This document shows, piece by piece, positions 46,576 through 57,380 of a stretch of 64,000 nucleotides of DNA; the stretch's first letter is position 1, and every line of letters begins with the position of its first letter. Position numbers and translations under genes: made by a program. Below the pieces are notes generated by a model. It saw only the letters and a program-made list of their open reading frames with translations, made no database searches and was not told the DNA's origin. The stretch comes from Magnetospirillum sp. SS-4 (lineage in GTDB: Bacteria > Pseudomonadota > Alphaproteobacteria > Rhodospirillales > Magnetospirillaceae): contig NZ_CACVCH010000070.1 of assembly GCF_902729425.1 (NCBI RefSeq), positions 248,001-312,000 of the forward strand, in the 5' to 3' direction.

Positions 46576-46887
46576 GGCACAGGGGAATCGGGCGAACGGA
46601 TTATGCGGCGACGAGGCTGGTGAGGAAATCGTCGTCCCAGGCGGCGGTCTTGCGCCGGAGGCGTTAGAGAGTCCTTGGCCTGGAGTCCTTCGCCGACCGC
46701 TCCGTCCATCGCCATCCCGACCCCCTCCGCGAAACAGGTGGCCGTCGATTGATTCAGAACTTCGCTTGGCTGTCACGATCTCATTCACCCGACCACCCAG
46801 ACGTCCGCCCGCTTCGCTCTTCCCCTCGGCCGATCCCGTGCTATAGTTCCGGACTTCCGGGATCAGCTCCTTATCGCACGAGTCTTC
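46576..46887. other. Gap before bamD, with a possible gene remnant
   Basis: These 312 bases hold no intact gene. On the reverse strand 46601-46663 reads as a 20-residue stop-bounded segment (RLRRKTAAWDDDFLTSLVAA). It looks like the C-terminus of a coding sequence, but an in-frame stop precedes it and no start is found, so a decayed gene end is possible. CTATAGT near 46841-46847 may be part of the bamD promoter (-10), without a convincing -35. Confidence 0.35.
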
Positions 46888-47796
46888 ATGACCCTCGCTT
46901 CCCTGTCCAGCCATGCCAAGGCGTTCGCGCTGGTGGCTCTTCTGCTTGTCGGCGCCTGTTCCAGCAAGAAGGATGAATACGTCGAGCGTCCGGTGGAGGA
47001 ACTGTACAACGCCGCCATGGACCTGATGGATTCCAACGAATACTACAAGGCGGCCCAGGCATTCGACGAGGTGGACCGGCAGCACCCCTATTCCGCCTGG
47101 GCCACCAAGGCCCAGCTGATGGGCGCCTACGCCCTGTACGAACGCAACAAGTACGACGACGCCATCATCGCGCTGGACCGCTTCATCCAGCTGCATCCCG
47201 GCAATCGCGACGTCGCCTACGCCTATTACCTCAAGGGGCTCTGCTATTACGAGCAGATCACCGACGTCCATCGCGACCAGGCACTGACCGAGCTGGCCAT
47301 GAAGACGTTGCAGGAGGTGCTGGACCGCTTCCCCAACAGCACCTATGCCCGCGACGCCCGCCTCAAGCTGGACCTCGCCCGCGACCACATGGCCGGCAAG
47401 GAAATGGCGGTCGGGCGCTATTACATGAAGGTCAAGCACTATCTGGCGGCGCTGAACCGCTTCAAGGTGGTGGTGGAAAGCTACCAGACCACCACCCACG
47501 TCCCCGAGGCGCTGCACCGCATGGTGGAGATCTACACCCTGCTCGGCCTGGATGGCGACGCCCAGCGCGCCGCCGCCGTTCTGGGGCACAATTATCCGGG
47601 CAGCGAATGGTACGACGACACCTATTCCGTGGTCGAGCATGGCGAGACCGATCCGTCCGGCGCCAAGGACAAGAGCTGGACCGACCGCCTGAAATTCTGG
47701 TCCGACGGCAAGCCGAAGGACAAGGCCGAGGCGGCCAAGTCCGACGATCCCGCCAAGACCAGCGGCGGCTGGTTTAACTGGGCCAAGTTCTGGTAG
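46888..47796 (+). CDS. bamD: Outer membrane assembly lipoprotein BamD
   Basis: The 302-residue lipoprotein of the BAM complex inserts beta-barrel proteins into the outer membrane. The signal peptide ends in lipobox LVGAC (Cys about residue 24). Five TPR-like units follow ('PVEELYNAAMDLMDSNEYYKAAQAFDEVDRQ' region onwards). The C-terminal 45 residues form a Lys/Asp-rich tail ending 'WFNWAKFW', longer than in E. coli. RecN starts right after the stop. Confidence 0.94.
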   Translation: MTLASLSSHAKAFALVALLLVGACSSKKDEYVERPVEELYNAAMDLMDSNEYYKAAQAFDEVDRQHPYSAWATKAQLMGAYALYERNKYDDAIIALDRFIQLHPGNRDVAYAYYLKGLCYYEQITDVHRDQALTELAMKTLQEVLDRFPNSTYARDARLKLDLARDHMAGKEMAVGRYYMKVKHYLAALNRFKVVVESYQTTTHVPEALHRMVEIYTLLGLDGDAQRAAAVLGHNYPGSEWYDDTYSVVEHGETDPSGAKDKSWTDRLKFWSDGKPKDKAEAAKSDDPAKTSGGWFNWAKFW

Positions 47797-49458
47797 ATGC
47801 TGGTCTCGCTTTCGATCCGCGACGTCGTCCTGATCGAGCGCCTCGACCTCGCCTTCGCTCCGGGCCTGTCGGCCTTCACCGGCGAGACCGGAGCCGGCAA
47901 GTCCATCTTGCTGGACTCCCTCGGCCTGGCGCTGGGCGCCCGCGCCGAATCCGGGCTGGTGCGCCATGGCGCCTCCCAGGCCTCGGTCACCGCCGAGTTC
48001 GATCCCCCCGCCGGTCATCCCGCCCGCGTCCTGCTGGCCGAGCAGGACATGGCGGCCGGCGACGCGCCGCTGGTGCTGCGCCGGGTGCTGACCGCCGACG
48101 GCCGGTCGCGGGCCTATGTCAACGACCAGCCGGTCAGCATCGGCCTGCTGCGCCGCATCGGCGATGAACTGGTGGAAATTCACGGTCAGTTCGAAAGCCA
48201 TGGCCTGCTGGACGCCTCGACCCATCTTGGGGTTCTGGACGCCTTCGGCGGCCTGACCTCCGCCCGTCAGGCCGTCGCCGTCGCCTGGGCCGGCTGGCGC
48301 GCCGCCGCCGCCGCCCGCGCCGAGGCGGAAGCCTCGTTCGCCAAGGCCCGCGCCGAGGAGGACAGCCTGCGCCAGACCTTCGAGGATCTGGCCGAACTGG
48401 CCCCCCGCCCCGGCGAGGAGGCGGAACTGGCCGAGAAGCGCGCCGTCATGATGCATGGCGAGAAATTGCTGGAGGCCATGAACGCGGCGCAGGCGGCGCT
48501 GAGCGGCCGGGGCGAAGTGGAAGCGTCCTTGCGCGCCGCCCAGCGCGCCCTGGAACGGGTGGCGGAAAAGGCCGAAGGCCGGCTGGACGGCGTCATCGCC
48601 GCCCTGGACCGCGCCGCCGTCGAGGCCGCCGAGGCCTCCGGCCTGCTGGAACGCGCCTCGGCCGGGATCGATCTCGACCCCCGCCACCTGGAAAAGGTCG
48701 AGGAACGGCTGTTCGCCCTGCGCTCGGCCGCGCGCAAGCATGGCTGTTCCGTCGACGGCCTCGCCCCGCTGAAGGACCGCCTGGGCCGCCAGCTGGCCGA
48801 GCTGGAAGGCGGCGGCGGCGATCTCGCCCGCCTCGCCCGCGAGGAACAGACGGCCCGCGCCGCCTATGTGGAACAGGCCCGCGCCCTGTCCAAGGCGCGG
48901 CTGCGCGCCGCCGAGGGATTGGACAAGGCGGTGGCGGCGGAACTGCCGCCGCTCAAGCTGGAAAAGGCCCGCTTCCAGACACGGGTGTCGCCGCAGGATG
49001 AAGCCGCCTGGGGAGGCCACGGCCTCGATACGGTCGGCTTCGAGGTCGCCACCAATCCCGGCAGCCCCCCCGGACCGCTGGGCAAGATCGCCTCGGGCGG
49101 CGAATTGTCGCGTTTCATGCTGGCGCTGAAGGTGGTGCTGGCCCGCATCTCGGCGACGCCGACCATCGTGTTCGACGAGGTGGATTCCGGCATCGGCGGC
49201 GCCGTGGCGGCGGCGGTGGGCGAACGCCTCGGCCGCCTGGCCGAGGACGTCCAGGTGCTGGTGGTGACCCATTCCCCCCAGGTGGCGGCCCGAGGCCACC
49301 ACCATTACCGCGTCGCCAAGCGCGAGCAGGGCGGCGCCGTCTTCACCGGGGTCGAGCCGCTGACGGGCGAGGCCGTCCGCGAGGAAATCGCCCGCATGCT
49401 GTCGGGCGAGACCATCACCGACCACGCCCGCGCCGCCGCCGCCGCCCTGATGGGTTAG
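47797..49458 (+). CDS. recN: DNA repair protein RecN
   Basis: The 553-residue SMC-like ATPase acts in double-strand break repair. Walker A is GETGAGKS at about 29-36. A central coiled coil (about 160-370) is rich in Ala, Glu and Arg. The C-terminal half has signature 'IASGGELSRFMLALK' and Walker B 'IVFDEVDSGIGG'. It abuts bamD with zero spacing, as in many alphaproteobacteria, so expression is probably shared. Confidence 0.95.
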   Translation: MLVSLSIRDVVLIERLDLAFAPGLSAFTGETGAGKSILLDSLGLALGARAESGLVRHGASQASVTAEFDPPAGHPARVLLAEQDMAAGDAPLVLRRVLTADGRSRAYVNDQPVSIGLLRRIGDELVEIHGQFESHGLLDASTHLGVLDAFGGLTSARQAVAVAWAGWRAAAAARAEAEASFAKARAEEDSLRQTFEDLAELAPRPGEEAELAEKRAVMMHGEKLLEAMNAAQAALSGRGEVEASLRAAQRALERVAEKAEGRLDGVIAALDRAAVEAAEASGLLERASAGIDLDPRHLEKVEERLFALRSAARKHGCSVDGLAPLKDRLGRQLAELEGGGGDLARLAREEQTARAAYVEQARALSKARLRAAEGLDKAVAAELPPLKLEKARFQTRVSPQDEAAWGGHGLDTVGFEVATNPGSPPGPLGKIASGGELSRFMLALKVVLARISATPTIVFDEVDSGIGGAVAAAVGERLGRLAEDVQVLVVTHSPQVAARGHHHYRVAKREQGGAVFTGVEPLTGEAVREEIARMLSGETITDHARAAAAALMG

Positions 49459-49460
49459 AT

Positions 49461-50438
49461 CTAAATCAGGCCCGAGGTCGGAGACGACGGGTCGGCGTAG
49501 CTCTTCCTCGGCATGCGGCCGGCCAGATAGGACAGCCGCCCGGCCTCGATGGCCAGCTTCATGGCCCGCGCCATGCGGACGGGGTCCCGGGCATGGGCGA
49601 TGGCGGTGTTCATCAAGACGCCGTCGCAGCCCAGTTCCATGGCCACCGCCGCGTCCGAGGCCGAGCCGACGCCGGCGTCGACCAGCACCGGCACCTTCAC
49701 GCTGTCCTTGATGATGCGGATGGTGGTGGGGTTGAGGATGCCGAGGCCGGAGCCGATCAGCGAGCCCAGCGGCATGATGGCGACGCAGCCCATGTCTTCC
49801 AGCATCCTGGCCTGGATGGGATCGTCCGAGCAGTAGACCATGACCTCGAACCCGTCCTTGATCAGGGCTTCGGCCGCCTTCAGGGTCTCGGGCATGTTGG
49901 GGTACAGCGTGGTCTGGTCGCCCAGCACCTCCAGCTTGACCAGGTTCCAGCCGCCGGCTTCCCGCGCCAGCCGCAGCGTGCGGACCGAATCCTCGGCGGT
50001 GTAGCAGCCGGCGGTGTTGGGCAGGAAGGTGTATTTCCTGGGGCTGACATAGTCCACCAGCATGGGCTTGGACGGGTCCGACAGGTTGACCCGGCGCACC
50101 GCCACCGTGACGATCTCGGCGCCCGAGGCCTCGATGGCCCGCGCCGTCTCCTCGAAATCCTTGTACTTGCCGGTGCCCACCAGCAGCCGCGAGGTGAAGG
50201 TCTTCCCGGCGACGGTGAAGCCGTCGGCGGCATCGTCCGAGCCGCCGCCGATGAAGGCGACGATCTCCAGCCGGTCGCCGTCGGCGACCGCCATTTCGGC
50301 ATAGGCGGATTTCGGCACGATCTCCAGATTGCGCTCGACCGCGACCTTGCGGGAATCGATGCCCAATTGGCCCAGCAGGGCCTCGACGCTCATGGAGGCG
50401 GAAAAGCTCCGCTCCTCACCATTGATCAGCAGTTTCAT
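49461..50438 (-). CDS. thiG: Fused sulfur carrier ThiS - thiazole synthase ThiG
   Basis: The 325-residue protein has a ThiS ubiquitin-like domain at 1-66, ending 'VAFIGGG'. After a short linker, ThiG spans about 73-325. The ThiG active-site Lys is K168 in '[10 protein letters not shown]', and phosphate-binding turns lie in '[12 protein letters not shown]' and 'GVLMNTAIA'. ThiS normally needs a free C-terminal Gly-Gly for ThiF adenylation and thiocarboxylation; here Gly64-Gly66 are internal. Such fusions are known as bifunctional annotations in databases, but how sulfur is loaded is unclear. No other thi gene is adjacent and no TPP riboswitch is visible upstream. Confidence 0.93.
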   Translation of the reverse strand: MKLLINGEERSFSASMSVEALLGQLGIDSRKVAVERNLEIVPKSAYAEMAVADGDRLEIVAFIGGGSDDAADGFTVAGKTFTSRLLVGTGKYKDFEETARAIEASGAEIVTVAVRRVNLSDPSKPMLVDYVSPRKYTFLPNTAGCYTAEDSVRTLRLAREAGGWNLVKLEVLGDQTTLYPNMPETLKAAEALIKDGFEVMVYCSDDPIQARMLEDMGCVAIMPLGSLIGSGLGILNPTTIRIIKDSVKVPVLVDAGVGSASDAAVAMELGCDGVLMNTAIAHARDPVRMARAMKLAIEAGRLSYLAGRMPRKSYADPSSPTSGLI

Positions 50439-50742
50439 CGACGGGTTCCACCAGGATACGAAGACCGGGAAAACGAGGACTGGATTATGGGGGGACGGCG
50501 GGCGGGAGGCAATGGCCGCGCACCGGCATTTTCAGGCGTCGGCGCCATTGTCCGTCCGCTCCGGACGGTCGGCCGTCGGCGTTGCCGCGCATCGGCGAAG
50601 ACGCTACTCTGTGCCCGACCGAAGACACCCCCAGGGCGGAACGCCGCCGCCGTCCGCCTCTTTCACGGCTTTGGAAGACGCGGACACGGCAACCGGCGGC
50701 GATCTCCCCGGGCGCCGACCACCAGCCACCGGGAGCCATGGA
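50439..50742. other. 304-base gap between thiSG and the hydrolase gene
   Basis: This is a divergent intergenic region of typical GC content. I see no gene, no TPP riboswitch signature, no clear palindrome and no strong promoter hexamers. A GGGAG ribosome site at 50731-50735 belongs to the hydrolase. Confidence 0.5.
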
Positions 50743-51795
50743 ATGGGAATGACGGGCATGGGAAGGACTTTCCTGCGCAGGGGATTGACGGCGCTGTGGG
50801 TGGCGGTGGTGGCGGTCGGACTGGCCGGTCCGGCCGGAGCGGCCATCGTGACCGAGGAGTTCATGATCTCGTCCCCCGGCGATGTGAAGCTTTACCTCCG
50901 CAACAAGCACCCCGAGGCGCTCTACGACATCAAGTCGGACAAGACCGTCCTGTTCCTGCACGGCGCCTCCTATCCGGCCCATTCGTCGTTCGATCACGGC
51001 TTCGAGGGGCGCAGCTGGATGGACTGGCTGGCCGCCAAGGGCTACGACGTCTATTCCCTCGACATCCGGGGCTACGGCAAGTCGACCCGGCCCAAGGCCA
51101 TGGCGGAGGCGCCCGAGGCCAATCCGCCGGTGGTGGACACCGAACAGGCGCTTCAGGACGTCTCCGCCGCCGTCGATTTCATCTTGTCGCGGCGCAACTC
51201 GCAGAAGCTGGTTCTGGTGGGCTGGTCGTGGGGCGCCACCCTGGCCGGCAGCTTCGCCACCAGCCAGTCGGGCCGGGTCGAGCGTCTGGTGCTGTACGCG
51301 CCGCAATGGCTGCGGGAAGTGGTGCCCCCCACCGAGGAGGAGATGGCCCGCGTCCCGGCATGGCGCAGTGTCGATCCCCGCAACGCCCGCGACGTCTGGC
51401 TGAAGGCGGTGCCGGAGGACCGGCGCGCCTCGGTTCTGTCCAAGCCGGCCTTCGACGCCTGGATGGCCGCCACCCTGGCCAGCGACCCCCAACCGGCGGC
51501 GGGCGGCACGGTGCGCGCCCCCAACGGCGTCGTGCTGGACACCATGCGCTACTGGGCCTCGGGCAAGCCGCGCTGGAACCCGGCGCGGGTGACGGTTCCC
51601 ACCTTGGTGATCCAGGGCGAATGGGACGCCGAGGCCCCCCCCGCCATGGGCATGCAGGTGTTCAACACCCTTAGCCACAACATCTTCAAGCGCTATGTCA
51701 TGGTGGGCGGAACCACCCACGCCGCCCTGCTGGAGTCCAACCGCCACCAGTTGTACCGGGCGGTGCAGGAATTCCTGGAAACCCCGTTGCAATAA
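50743..51795 (+). CDS. Secreted alpha/beta hydrolase
   Basis: The 350-residue protein has a signal peptide (about residues 1-34, ending AGPAGA-A). The hydrolase fold has oxyanion region 'LFLHGASYPAHSS', nucleophile elbow GWSWG (Ser in 'LVGWSWGATLAGS'), Asp in 'QGEWDAEAP' and His in 'GGTTHAALLE', a complete triad. The substrate is unknown. It is followed 2 bases later by an MFS transporter, suggesting a shared transcript. Confidence 0.83.
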   Translation: MGMTGMGRTFLRRGLTALWVAVVAVGLAGPAGAAIVTEEFMISSPGDVKLYLRNKHPEALYDIKSDKTVLFLHGASYPAHSSFDHGFEGRSWMDWLAAKGYDVYSLDIRGYGKSTRPKAMAEAPEANPPVVDTEQALQDVSAAVDFILSRRNSQKLVLVGWSWGATLAGSFATSQSGRVERLVLYAPQWLREVVPPTEEEMARVPAWRSVDPRNARDVWLKAVPEDRRASVLSKPAFDAWMAATLASDPQPAAGGTVRAPNGVVLDTMRYWASGKPRWNPARVTVPTLVIQGEWDAEAPPAMGMQVFNTLSHNIFKRYVMVGGTTHAALLESNRHQLYRAVQEFLETPLQ

Positions 51796-51797
51796 CG

Positions 51798-52979
51798 ATG
51801 ATCCCGCGCCGCTCCGCCCAGGCCTCGCTGGCCTTTTCCTGCGCCGGCCACGCCTACGCCCACATCTTCGAGCCGATCTTCTTCATCGCCGCCCTGGTGC
51901 TGCCGGGGGAACTGGGCCTGTCCTACGAAGAGGTGCTGACCCTGATCGTCGCCGGCAAGCTGCTCTACGGCCTGCTGGCGCCGCTGGCCGGCTGGCTGGG
52001 CGACCGCTGGAGCACGGTCGGGATGATGGCCGTCTACTTCCTGGGGCTGGGGGCGGCGGCCATGGGGGTCGGGCTGGCCCAGGGGCCGTGGTCGCTGACC
52101 GCCGCCCTGACCCTGATGGGGCTGTTCGGGTCGATCTATCATCCGGTGGGCATCGCCTGGCTGGTCCGCAACGCCGAGGACAAGGGCAAGGCCATCGGCC
52201 TCAACGGCGTGTTCGGCGGCATCGGGCCGGCCCTGGCCGGATTGGTGGCCGGCGGCCTGATCGCCGCCTCGGGCTGGCGCGCCGCTTTCGTGGTGCCGGG
52301 GGCGGTGGTGTTCGCCACCGGCCTGCTGTTCGTCGCCATGGTGCTGCGGGGGGGGGTGGTGGAAACCCGAATCGACCGCAAACCCGAGCCGGCGGCCAGC
52401 AAGGGCGATGCCGTCCGGGCCGGATTGGTGCTGTCGGCGACCATGCTGTGCGCCGGCCTGATCTATCAGGCCACCCAGCCGGCCCTGCCAAAGATGTTCG
52501 CCGAACGCATGGGCGACACCGGGCTGTGGATGGCGGCGGGCGGCGTCACCCTGGTCTACCTGCTGGCCGGTCTGACCCAGATTCTCGCCGGCCATCTCGC
52601 CGACCGGCTGTCGCCCCGGCGGGTCTACATCGCCGTCGCCCTGATCCAGGTGCCGCTGCTTCTGGCGCTGGCCCACGCCAGCGGCCTGGGGCTGGTGGTG
52701 GTGGCCATCCTGGCGGTCAGCTTCAACATGGCGGCCATTCCGGCCGAGAACATCCTGCTGTCGCGCTACGCCCCGGCCAAGTGGCGCGGCACCGCCTTCG
52801 GCCTCAAATTCGTGCTGTCGTTCGGCATATCCGGCCTGGGCGTGCCGCTGGTGTCGGTGATGCGGGCCGCCACCGGCGGATTCGAGGCGCTGTTCATGCT
52901 GCTGGCCGCCGCCGCCGCCCTGGTGGCCCTGGCGGCGTGGCAGCTGCCGCCGGAACGCGGCCCGGCCGCGGCGGAATAG
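51798..52979 (+). CDS. MFS transporter
   Basis: The 393-residue protein has 12 predicted helices. The loop 2-3 signature is 'GWLGDRWSTVGMM', and a second-half counterpart is 'GHLADRLSPRRVY'. The N-terminus 'SCAGHAYAHIFEPIFF' recalls the fosmidomycin-resistance-like group, but the substrate cannot be assigned. The gene lies directly behind the secreted hydrolase, so uptake of a hydrolysis product is a possible joint role. Confidence 0.85.
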   Translation: MIPRRSAQASLAFSCAGHAYAHIFEPIFFIAALVLPGELGLSYEEVLTLIVAGKLLYGLLAPLAGWLGDRWSTVGMMAVYFLGLGAAAMGVGLAQGPWSLTAALTLMGLFGSIYHPVGIAWLVRNAEDKGKAIGLNGVFGGIGPALAGLVAGGLIAASGWRAAFVVPGAVVFATGLLFVAMVLRGGVVETRIDRKPEPAASKGDAVRAGLVLSATMLCAGLIYQATQPALPKMFAERMGDTGLWMAAGGVTLVYLLAGLTQILAGHLADRLSPRRVYIAVALIQVPLLLALAHASGLGLVVVAILAVSFNMAAIPAENILLSRYAPAKWRGTAFGLKFVLSFGISGLGVPLVSVMRAATGGFEALFMLLAAAAALVALAAWQLPPERGPAAAE

Positions 52980-53093
52980 AGATGCCCGCTGCCGGCTTAT
53001 TTCTGGAATCGTTGAAAACAACTGGTTGCCTGGGGCCGCCGCTTGGGGCAGAGTCCCAATCTTCACGAACCCGCAATCGACAGAGGTAGGACG

Positions 53094-53594
53094 ATGGCCA
53101 GGATCACGCTCAAGGGAAATCCCATCAACACCAACGGCGACCTGCCGGCGGTCGGCTCCACCGCCCCGGCCTTCACCCTGACCGGCGTCGACCTCGCCGA
53201 TGTCGGCCTGGACGCCTTCGCCGGCAAGACCGTCGTGCTGAACGTCTTCCCCAGCATCGACACCCCGGTCTGCGCCGCCTCGGTGCGCCGCTTCAACGCC
53301 GAACTGGACAAGCTGGGCAACGTGGCGGTGCTGTGCGCCTCGGCCGATCTGCCCTTCGCCCATTCGCGCTTCTGCGGCGCCGAGGGACTGGAGCGGGTCA
53401 AGTCGGTGTCGGACCTGCGCGACAAGGGTTTCGGCGAACGCTACGGCGTCAAGATCGTCGACGGCCCGCTGGCCGGCCTGCTGGCCCGCGCCGTGATTGT
53501 GATCAAGGCCGGAAAAATCGCCTACACCCAGTTGGTTCCCGAAATCGCCCAGGAACCCGACTACGACGCCGCCATCGCCGCCGCCAAGGGGTAA
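53094..53594 (+). CDS. tpx: Thiol peroxidase Tpx
   Basis: The 166-residue atypical 2-Cys peroxiredoxin removes peroxides with thioredoxin as reductant. The peroxidatic Cys is Cys60 in 'FPSIDTPVCAASVRRF' and the resolving Cys is Cys94 in 'SRFCGAEG'. The ATG at 53094 follows AGAGGTAGG. It is monocistronic, ended by a strong terminator at 53626-53660. Confidence 0.95.
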   Translation: MARITLKGNPINTNGDLPAVGSTAPAFTLTGVDLADVGLDAFAGKTVVLNVFPSIDTPVCAASVRRFNAELDKLGNVAVLCASADLPFAHSRFCGAEGLERVKSVSDLRDKGFGERYGVKIVDGPLAGLLARAVIVIKAGKIAYTQLVPEIAQEPDYDAAIAAAKG

Positions 53595-53625
53595 TTCGGC
53601 GACCATAACGGGAAAACCCCGTTTC

Positions 53626-53660
53626 AAGCCACGCTTCGGGTGCCGGAGCGTGGCTTTTTT
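53626..53660 (+). terminator. Rho-independent terminator of tpx
   Basis: AAGCCACGCT (53626-53635) pairs with AGCGTGGCTT (53647-53656) over an 11-base loop, followed by a run of six T. This is a textbook intrinsic terminator. Confidence 0.88.
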
Positions 53661-53671
53661 GTCATGCGATC

Positions 53672-53685
53672 TTGATCATTATCAA
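53672..53685. promoter_or_regulatory. FNR/DNR-type box 1 upstream of nirS
   Basis: TTGATCATTATCAA matches the FNR consensus TTGAT-N4-ATCAA perfectly. It lies about 180 bases before the nirS start within an AT-rich island, unusual in this genome. FNR-like regulators activate denitrification genes at low oxygen or with nitric oxide. Confidence 0.7.
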
Positions 53686-53736
53686 AATGGAACAATAATA
53701 AAATAAATTCATATGCAGTCTTTCGCCATGCATTTA

Positions 53737-53750
53737 TTGACAAATGTCAT
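53737..53750. promoter_or_regulatory. NNR/DNR-like box 2 upstream of nirS
   Basis: TTGACAAATGTCAT is a near-palindrome (TTGAC-N4-GTCAT) of the nitric-oxide-responsive NNR/DNR type. It abuts box 3 with one base between. It may alternatively include a -35 hexamer (TTGACA). Confidence 0.45.
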
Positions 53751-53751
53751 T

Positions 53752-53765
53752 TTGATCAAAGTCAA
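53752..53765. promoter_or_regulatory. FNR-like box 3 upstream of nirS
   Basis: TTGATCAAAGTCAA differs from TTGAT-N4-ATCAA at one position. If it is centred at -41.5, as for activating FNR sites, transcription would begin near 53800, leaving a 60-base leader before nirS. Confidence 0.6.
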
Positions 53766-53822
53766 TACTATGATGATTACTTGCAATCATACCCATGCTG
53801 CGAATATGGTTTCCGCCCGTAG

Positions 53823-55568
<1,746 letters not shown>

Positions 55569-55584
55569 CGCCGTGATGGGAACG

Positions 55585-55620
55585 ATCCCCCGGCGCCGCG
55601 CGACGCCGGGGGATTTTTTT
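55585..55620 (+). terminator. Rho-independent terminator of nirS
   Basis: ATCCCCCGGCG (55585-55595) pairs perfectly with CGCCGGGGGAT (55604-55614) over an 8-base loop, followed by six further T. It also separates nirS from the convergent gene ending at 55626. Confidence 0.9.
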
Positions 55621-55625
55621 CGCCT

Positions 55626-57380
55626 TTACACGCCGTTGCCCAGGGCGGCCTCGATGGCCAGTTCGCGGGCCTCGCGCTCCAGCCCCACCTGGCGCAGGGC
55701 GGTGACGACGCGGTTGAGGATGTCGGCGTCGACCTTGTCCAGCCCGGTCTCGCCCAGCGCCACCAGCGACAGCAGCACCGTCTCGCCCAGCCGCAGGCCT
55801 TCCACCGCCGAACGCAGCATGGCCTTGACCGCCGGACGGGGCTGGGCGGCGGCGGGCGCCGGAACCGGCGACAACGCCAGCCATTCGGTCTGCGGCACCT
55901 TTTCCCCCACCGCCTGCAACAGGTCCAGCGCCACCAGGGCGCGGCGCTCCGCCTGTTCCGGCGACAGGTCGCGGGCGGTCCGCCAAGCGGCGTACTGGCC
56001 GGCCGAGCCGCTGGCGCCGCTGACCGCCGGACGATACAGGCGGGCCAGCGGCCACAGATCGTCGGCGGCCTTGGCGGTGGCGGGATCGGTCCGGGCCAGC
56101 GCCACCCACGGCAACGCCGTCTCGGGACGGCCAGCGGCATATAGGGCGCGGGCCAGCGCCCCGGCAACGGGCGCAAGGTCGGGACTCGGCCTCAGGTCGG
56201 CGATGAGGGGGGCGTAAAGCCGGGCGGTGGCGGCAAAGGCGCCGCGCTCGGTCCCGGCGGCAAGAACCCGGCCCAGCAGGTCGGCGCGAACCGCCGGATT
56301 CTGTTCCGCCTGGACGGAACGCAGCATCAGGACCCGGCCGAGGGGCGTGCGGTCCCCCTGGGAATGGGCCGCCTGCTGTTCGGGCTGGGTCAGGGTGACG
56401 GCGCCATACAGCCGGCGCAGCGAATCGGTGTCCATCACCCCCATGGCCTCGGCCCGCTCGGCCGCCACCAGCCGGATGTCGGCGGCGAGGCCGGCGGAAC
56501 CGGCCAGGGTGCGCAGCATCGCCGGCGAGGCGGCGTTGGCGGCATCGGCCGGCAACGGCAGCTTGGCGGCGGCGAAAGCGGCCAGATGCAGGGGCGTCGG
56601 GTTGGCCAGGGTGGCGACCTTGGCCGGCGGGGTGCCCCCCATGGCCTCGGCGGCGGCGATGAAGGCGTGATCGGCGTCCTTGCGTTCGCGCATCACGTCC
56701 AGCGCCAGATTGGCCTCCAGCACCTTGCCGCCGACCAGTTGGCAGAAGATGGAAAGCCGGCTGTCGCCGACGCCATGGGTGGCCGCCTCGGCGCAGGCGG
56801 CCTTGGCGTCGCCGGCCAGCAGGAAGGTGTCGACCTTGATGCGTGAAATGGCGGGGGACGCCAGGGCGGCGGGAGCCGCCTTCAGCAGCGAGGCCAGACC
56901 GTCGACCTCGCCCATGGCGTACAGCCGTTCGGCCCGCAATTCCAGCAGTGGCGGCGTCTGGCGGGCATTGCCCTCGGGCGGCGGCGCAGTGGTCAGCAGC
57001 AACCGCCGCGCCAGCGACCGCATCGCCCGCGAATCGCCGGCCGCCGGAATTTGCGGCAGGAACCGCCGCACCAGTTCCGCCGGGCTGTCCCGCCACAGAT
57101 TGACGCCGAACCCGCCCTGGTTCTCGTCGAGCACCCCGACCGAATCCATGTCGGGAGCCCTCAGTTCCTCCATCACGAAGCGGCCGCCGGTTCCGGACGG
57201 CGACGCCGCCGGGTCGAACACGGGCGACGGCACCACCTTGACCGGCGGAGCGGTCTCGGCCGCCGCCGGCGGGTCCGCCGATTGCGGCGTCAGCGGCATG
57301 GGCTGCGCCAGGGCCGGCCCCGCCGCCATCACGGCCGGCAGGGCCAGGGCGGCGAGACGGCTAGCGAGGGAACTTGTCAT
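55626..57380 (-). CDS. Large exported helical-repeat protein of unknown function
   Basis: The 584-residue protein has a signal peptide (about 1-26, ending AGPALA). A Pro/Ala-rich linker (about 27-75) is followed by an all-helical, Ala/Leu-rich body. The body has irregular repeats of TPR/HEAT-like character such as 'ALARALYAAGRPETALPWVALA'. Only one Cys-containing region is seen ('AKAACAEAATHGVGDSRLSIFC'). Similar proteins in Rhodospirillales carry uninformative 'antifreeze' names. It starts inside the end of the 45-residue membrane gene. Confidence 0.75.
   Translation of the reverse strand: MTSSLASRLAALALPAVMAAGPALAQPMPLTPQSADPPAAAETAPPVKVVPSPVFDPAASPSGTGGRFVMEELRAPDMDSVGVLDENQGGFGVNLWRDSPAELVRRFLPQIPAAGDSRAMRSLARRLLLTTAPPPEGNARQTPPLLELRAERLYAMGEVDGLASLLKAAPAALASPAISRIKVDTFLLAGDAKAACAEAATHGVGDSRLSIFCQLVGGKVLEANLALDVMRERKDADHAFIAAAEAMGGTPPAKVATLANPTPLHLAAFAAAKLPLPADAANAASPAMLRTLAGSAGLAADIRLVAAERAEAMGVMDTDSLRRLYGAVTLTQPEQQAAHSQGDRTPLGRVLMLRSVQAEQNPAVRADLLGRVLAAGTERGAFAATARLYAPLIADLRPSPDLAPVAGALARALYAAGRPETALPWVALARTDPATAKAADDLWPLARLYRPAVSGASGSAGQYAAWRTARDLSPEQAERRALVALDLLQAVGEKVPQTEWLALSPVPAPAAAQPRPAVKAMLRSAVEGLRLGETVLLSLVALGETGLDKVDADILNRVVTALRQVGLEREARELAIEAALGNGV

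Noticed and set aside
46075-49425. Very long reverse-strand open frame across bamD and recN
   Set aside because: It is antisense to two well-supported genes and its translation is low-complexity Gly/His/Gln-rich sequence typical of GC-skewed shadows.
50439-50742. Possible TPP riboswitch before the ThiS-ThiG gene
   Set aside because: None of the conserved thi-box segments (such as CTGAGA or the ACCTGATCTGG-like block) is present on the reverse strand.
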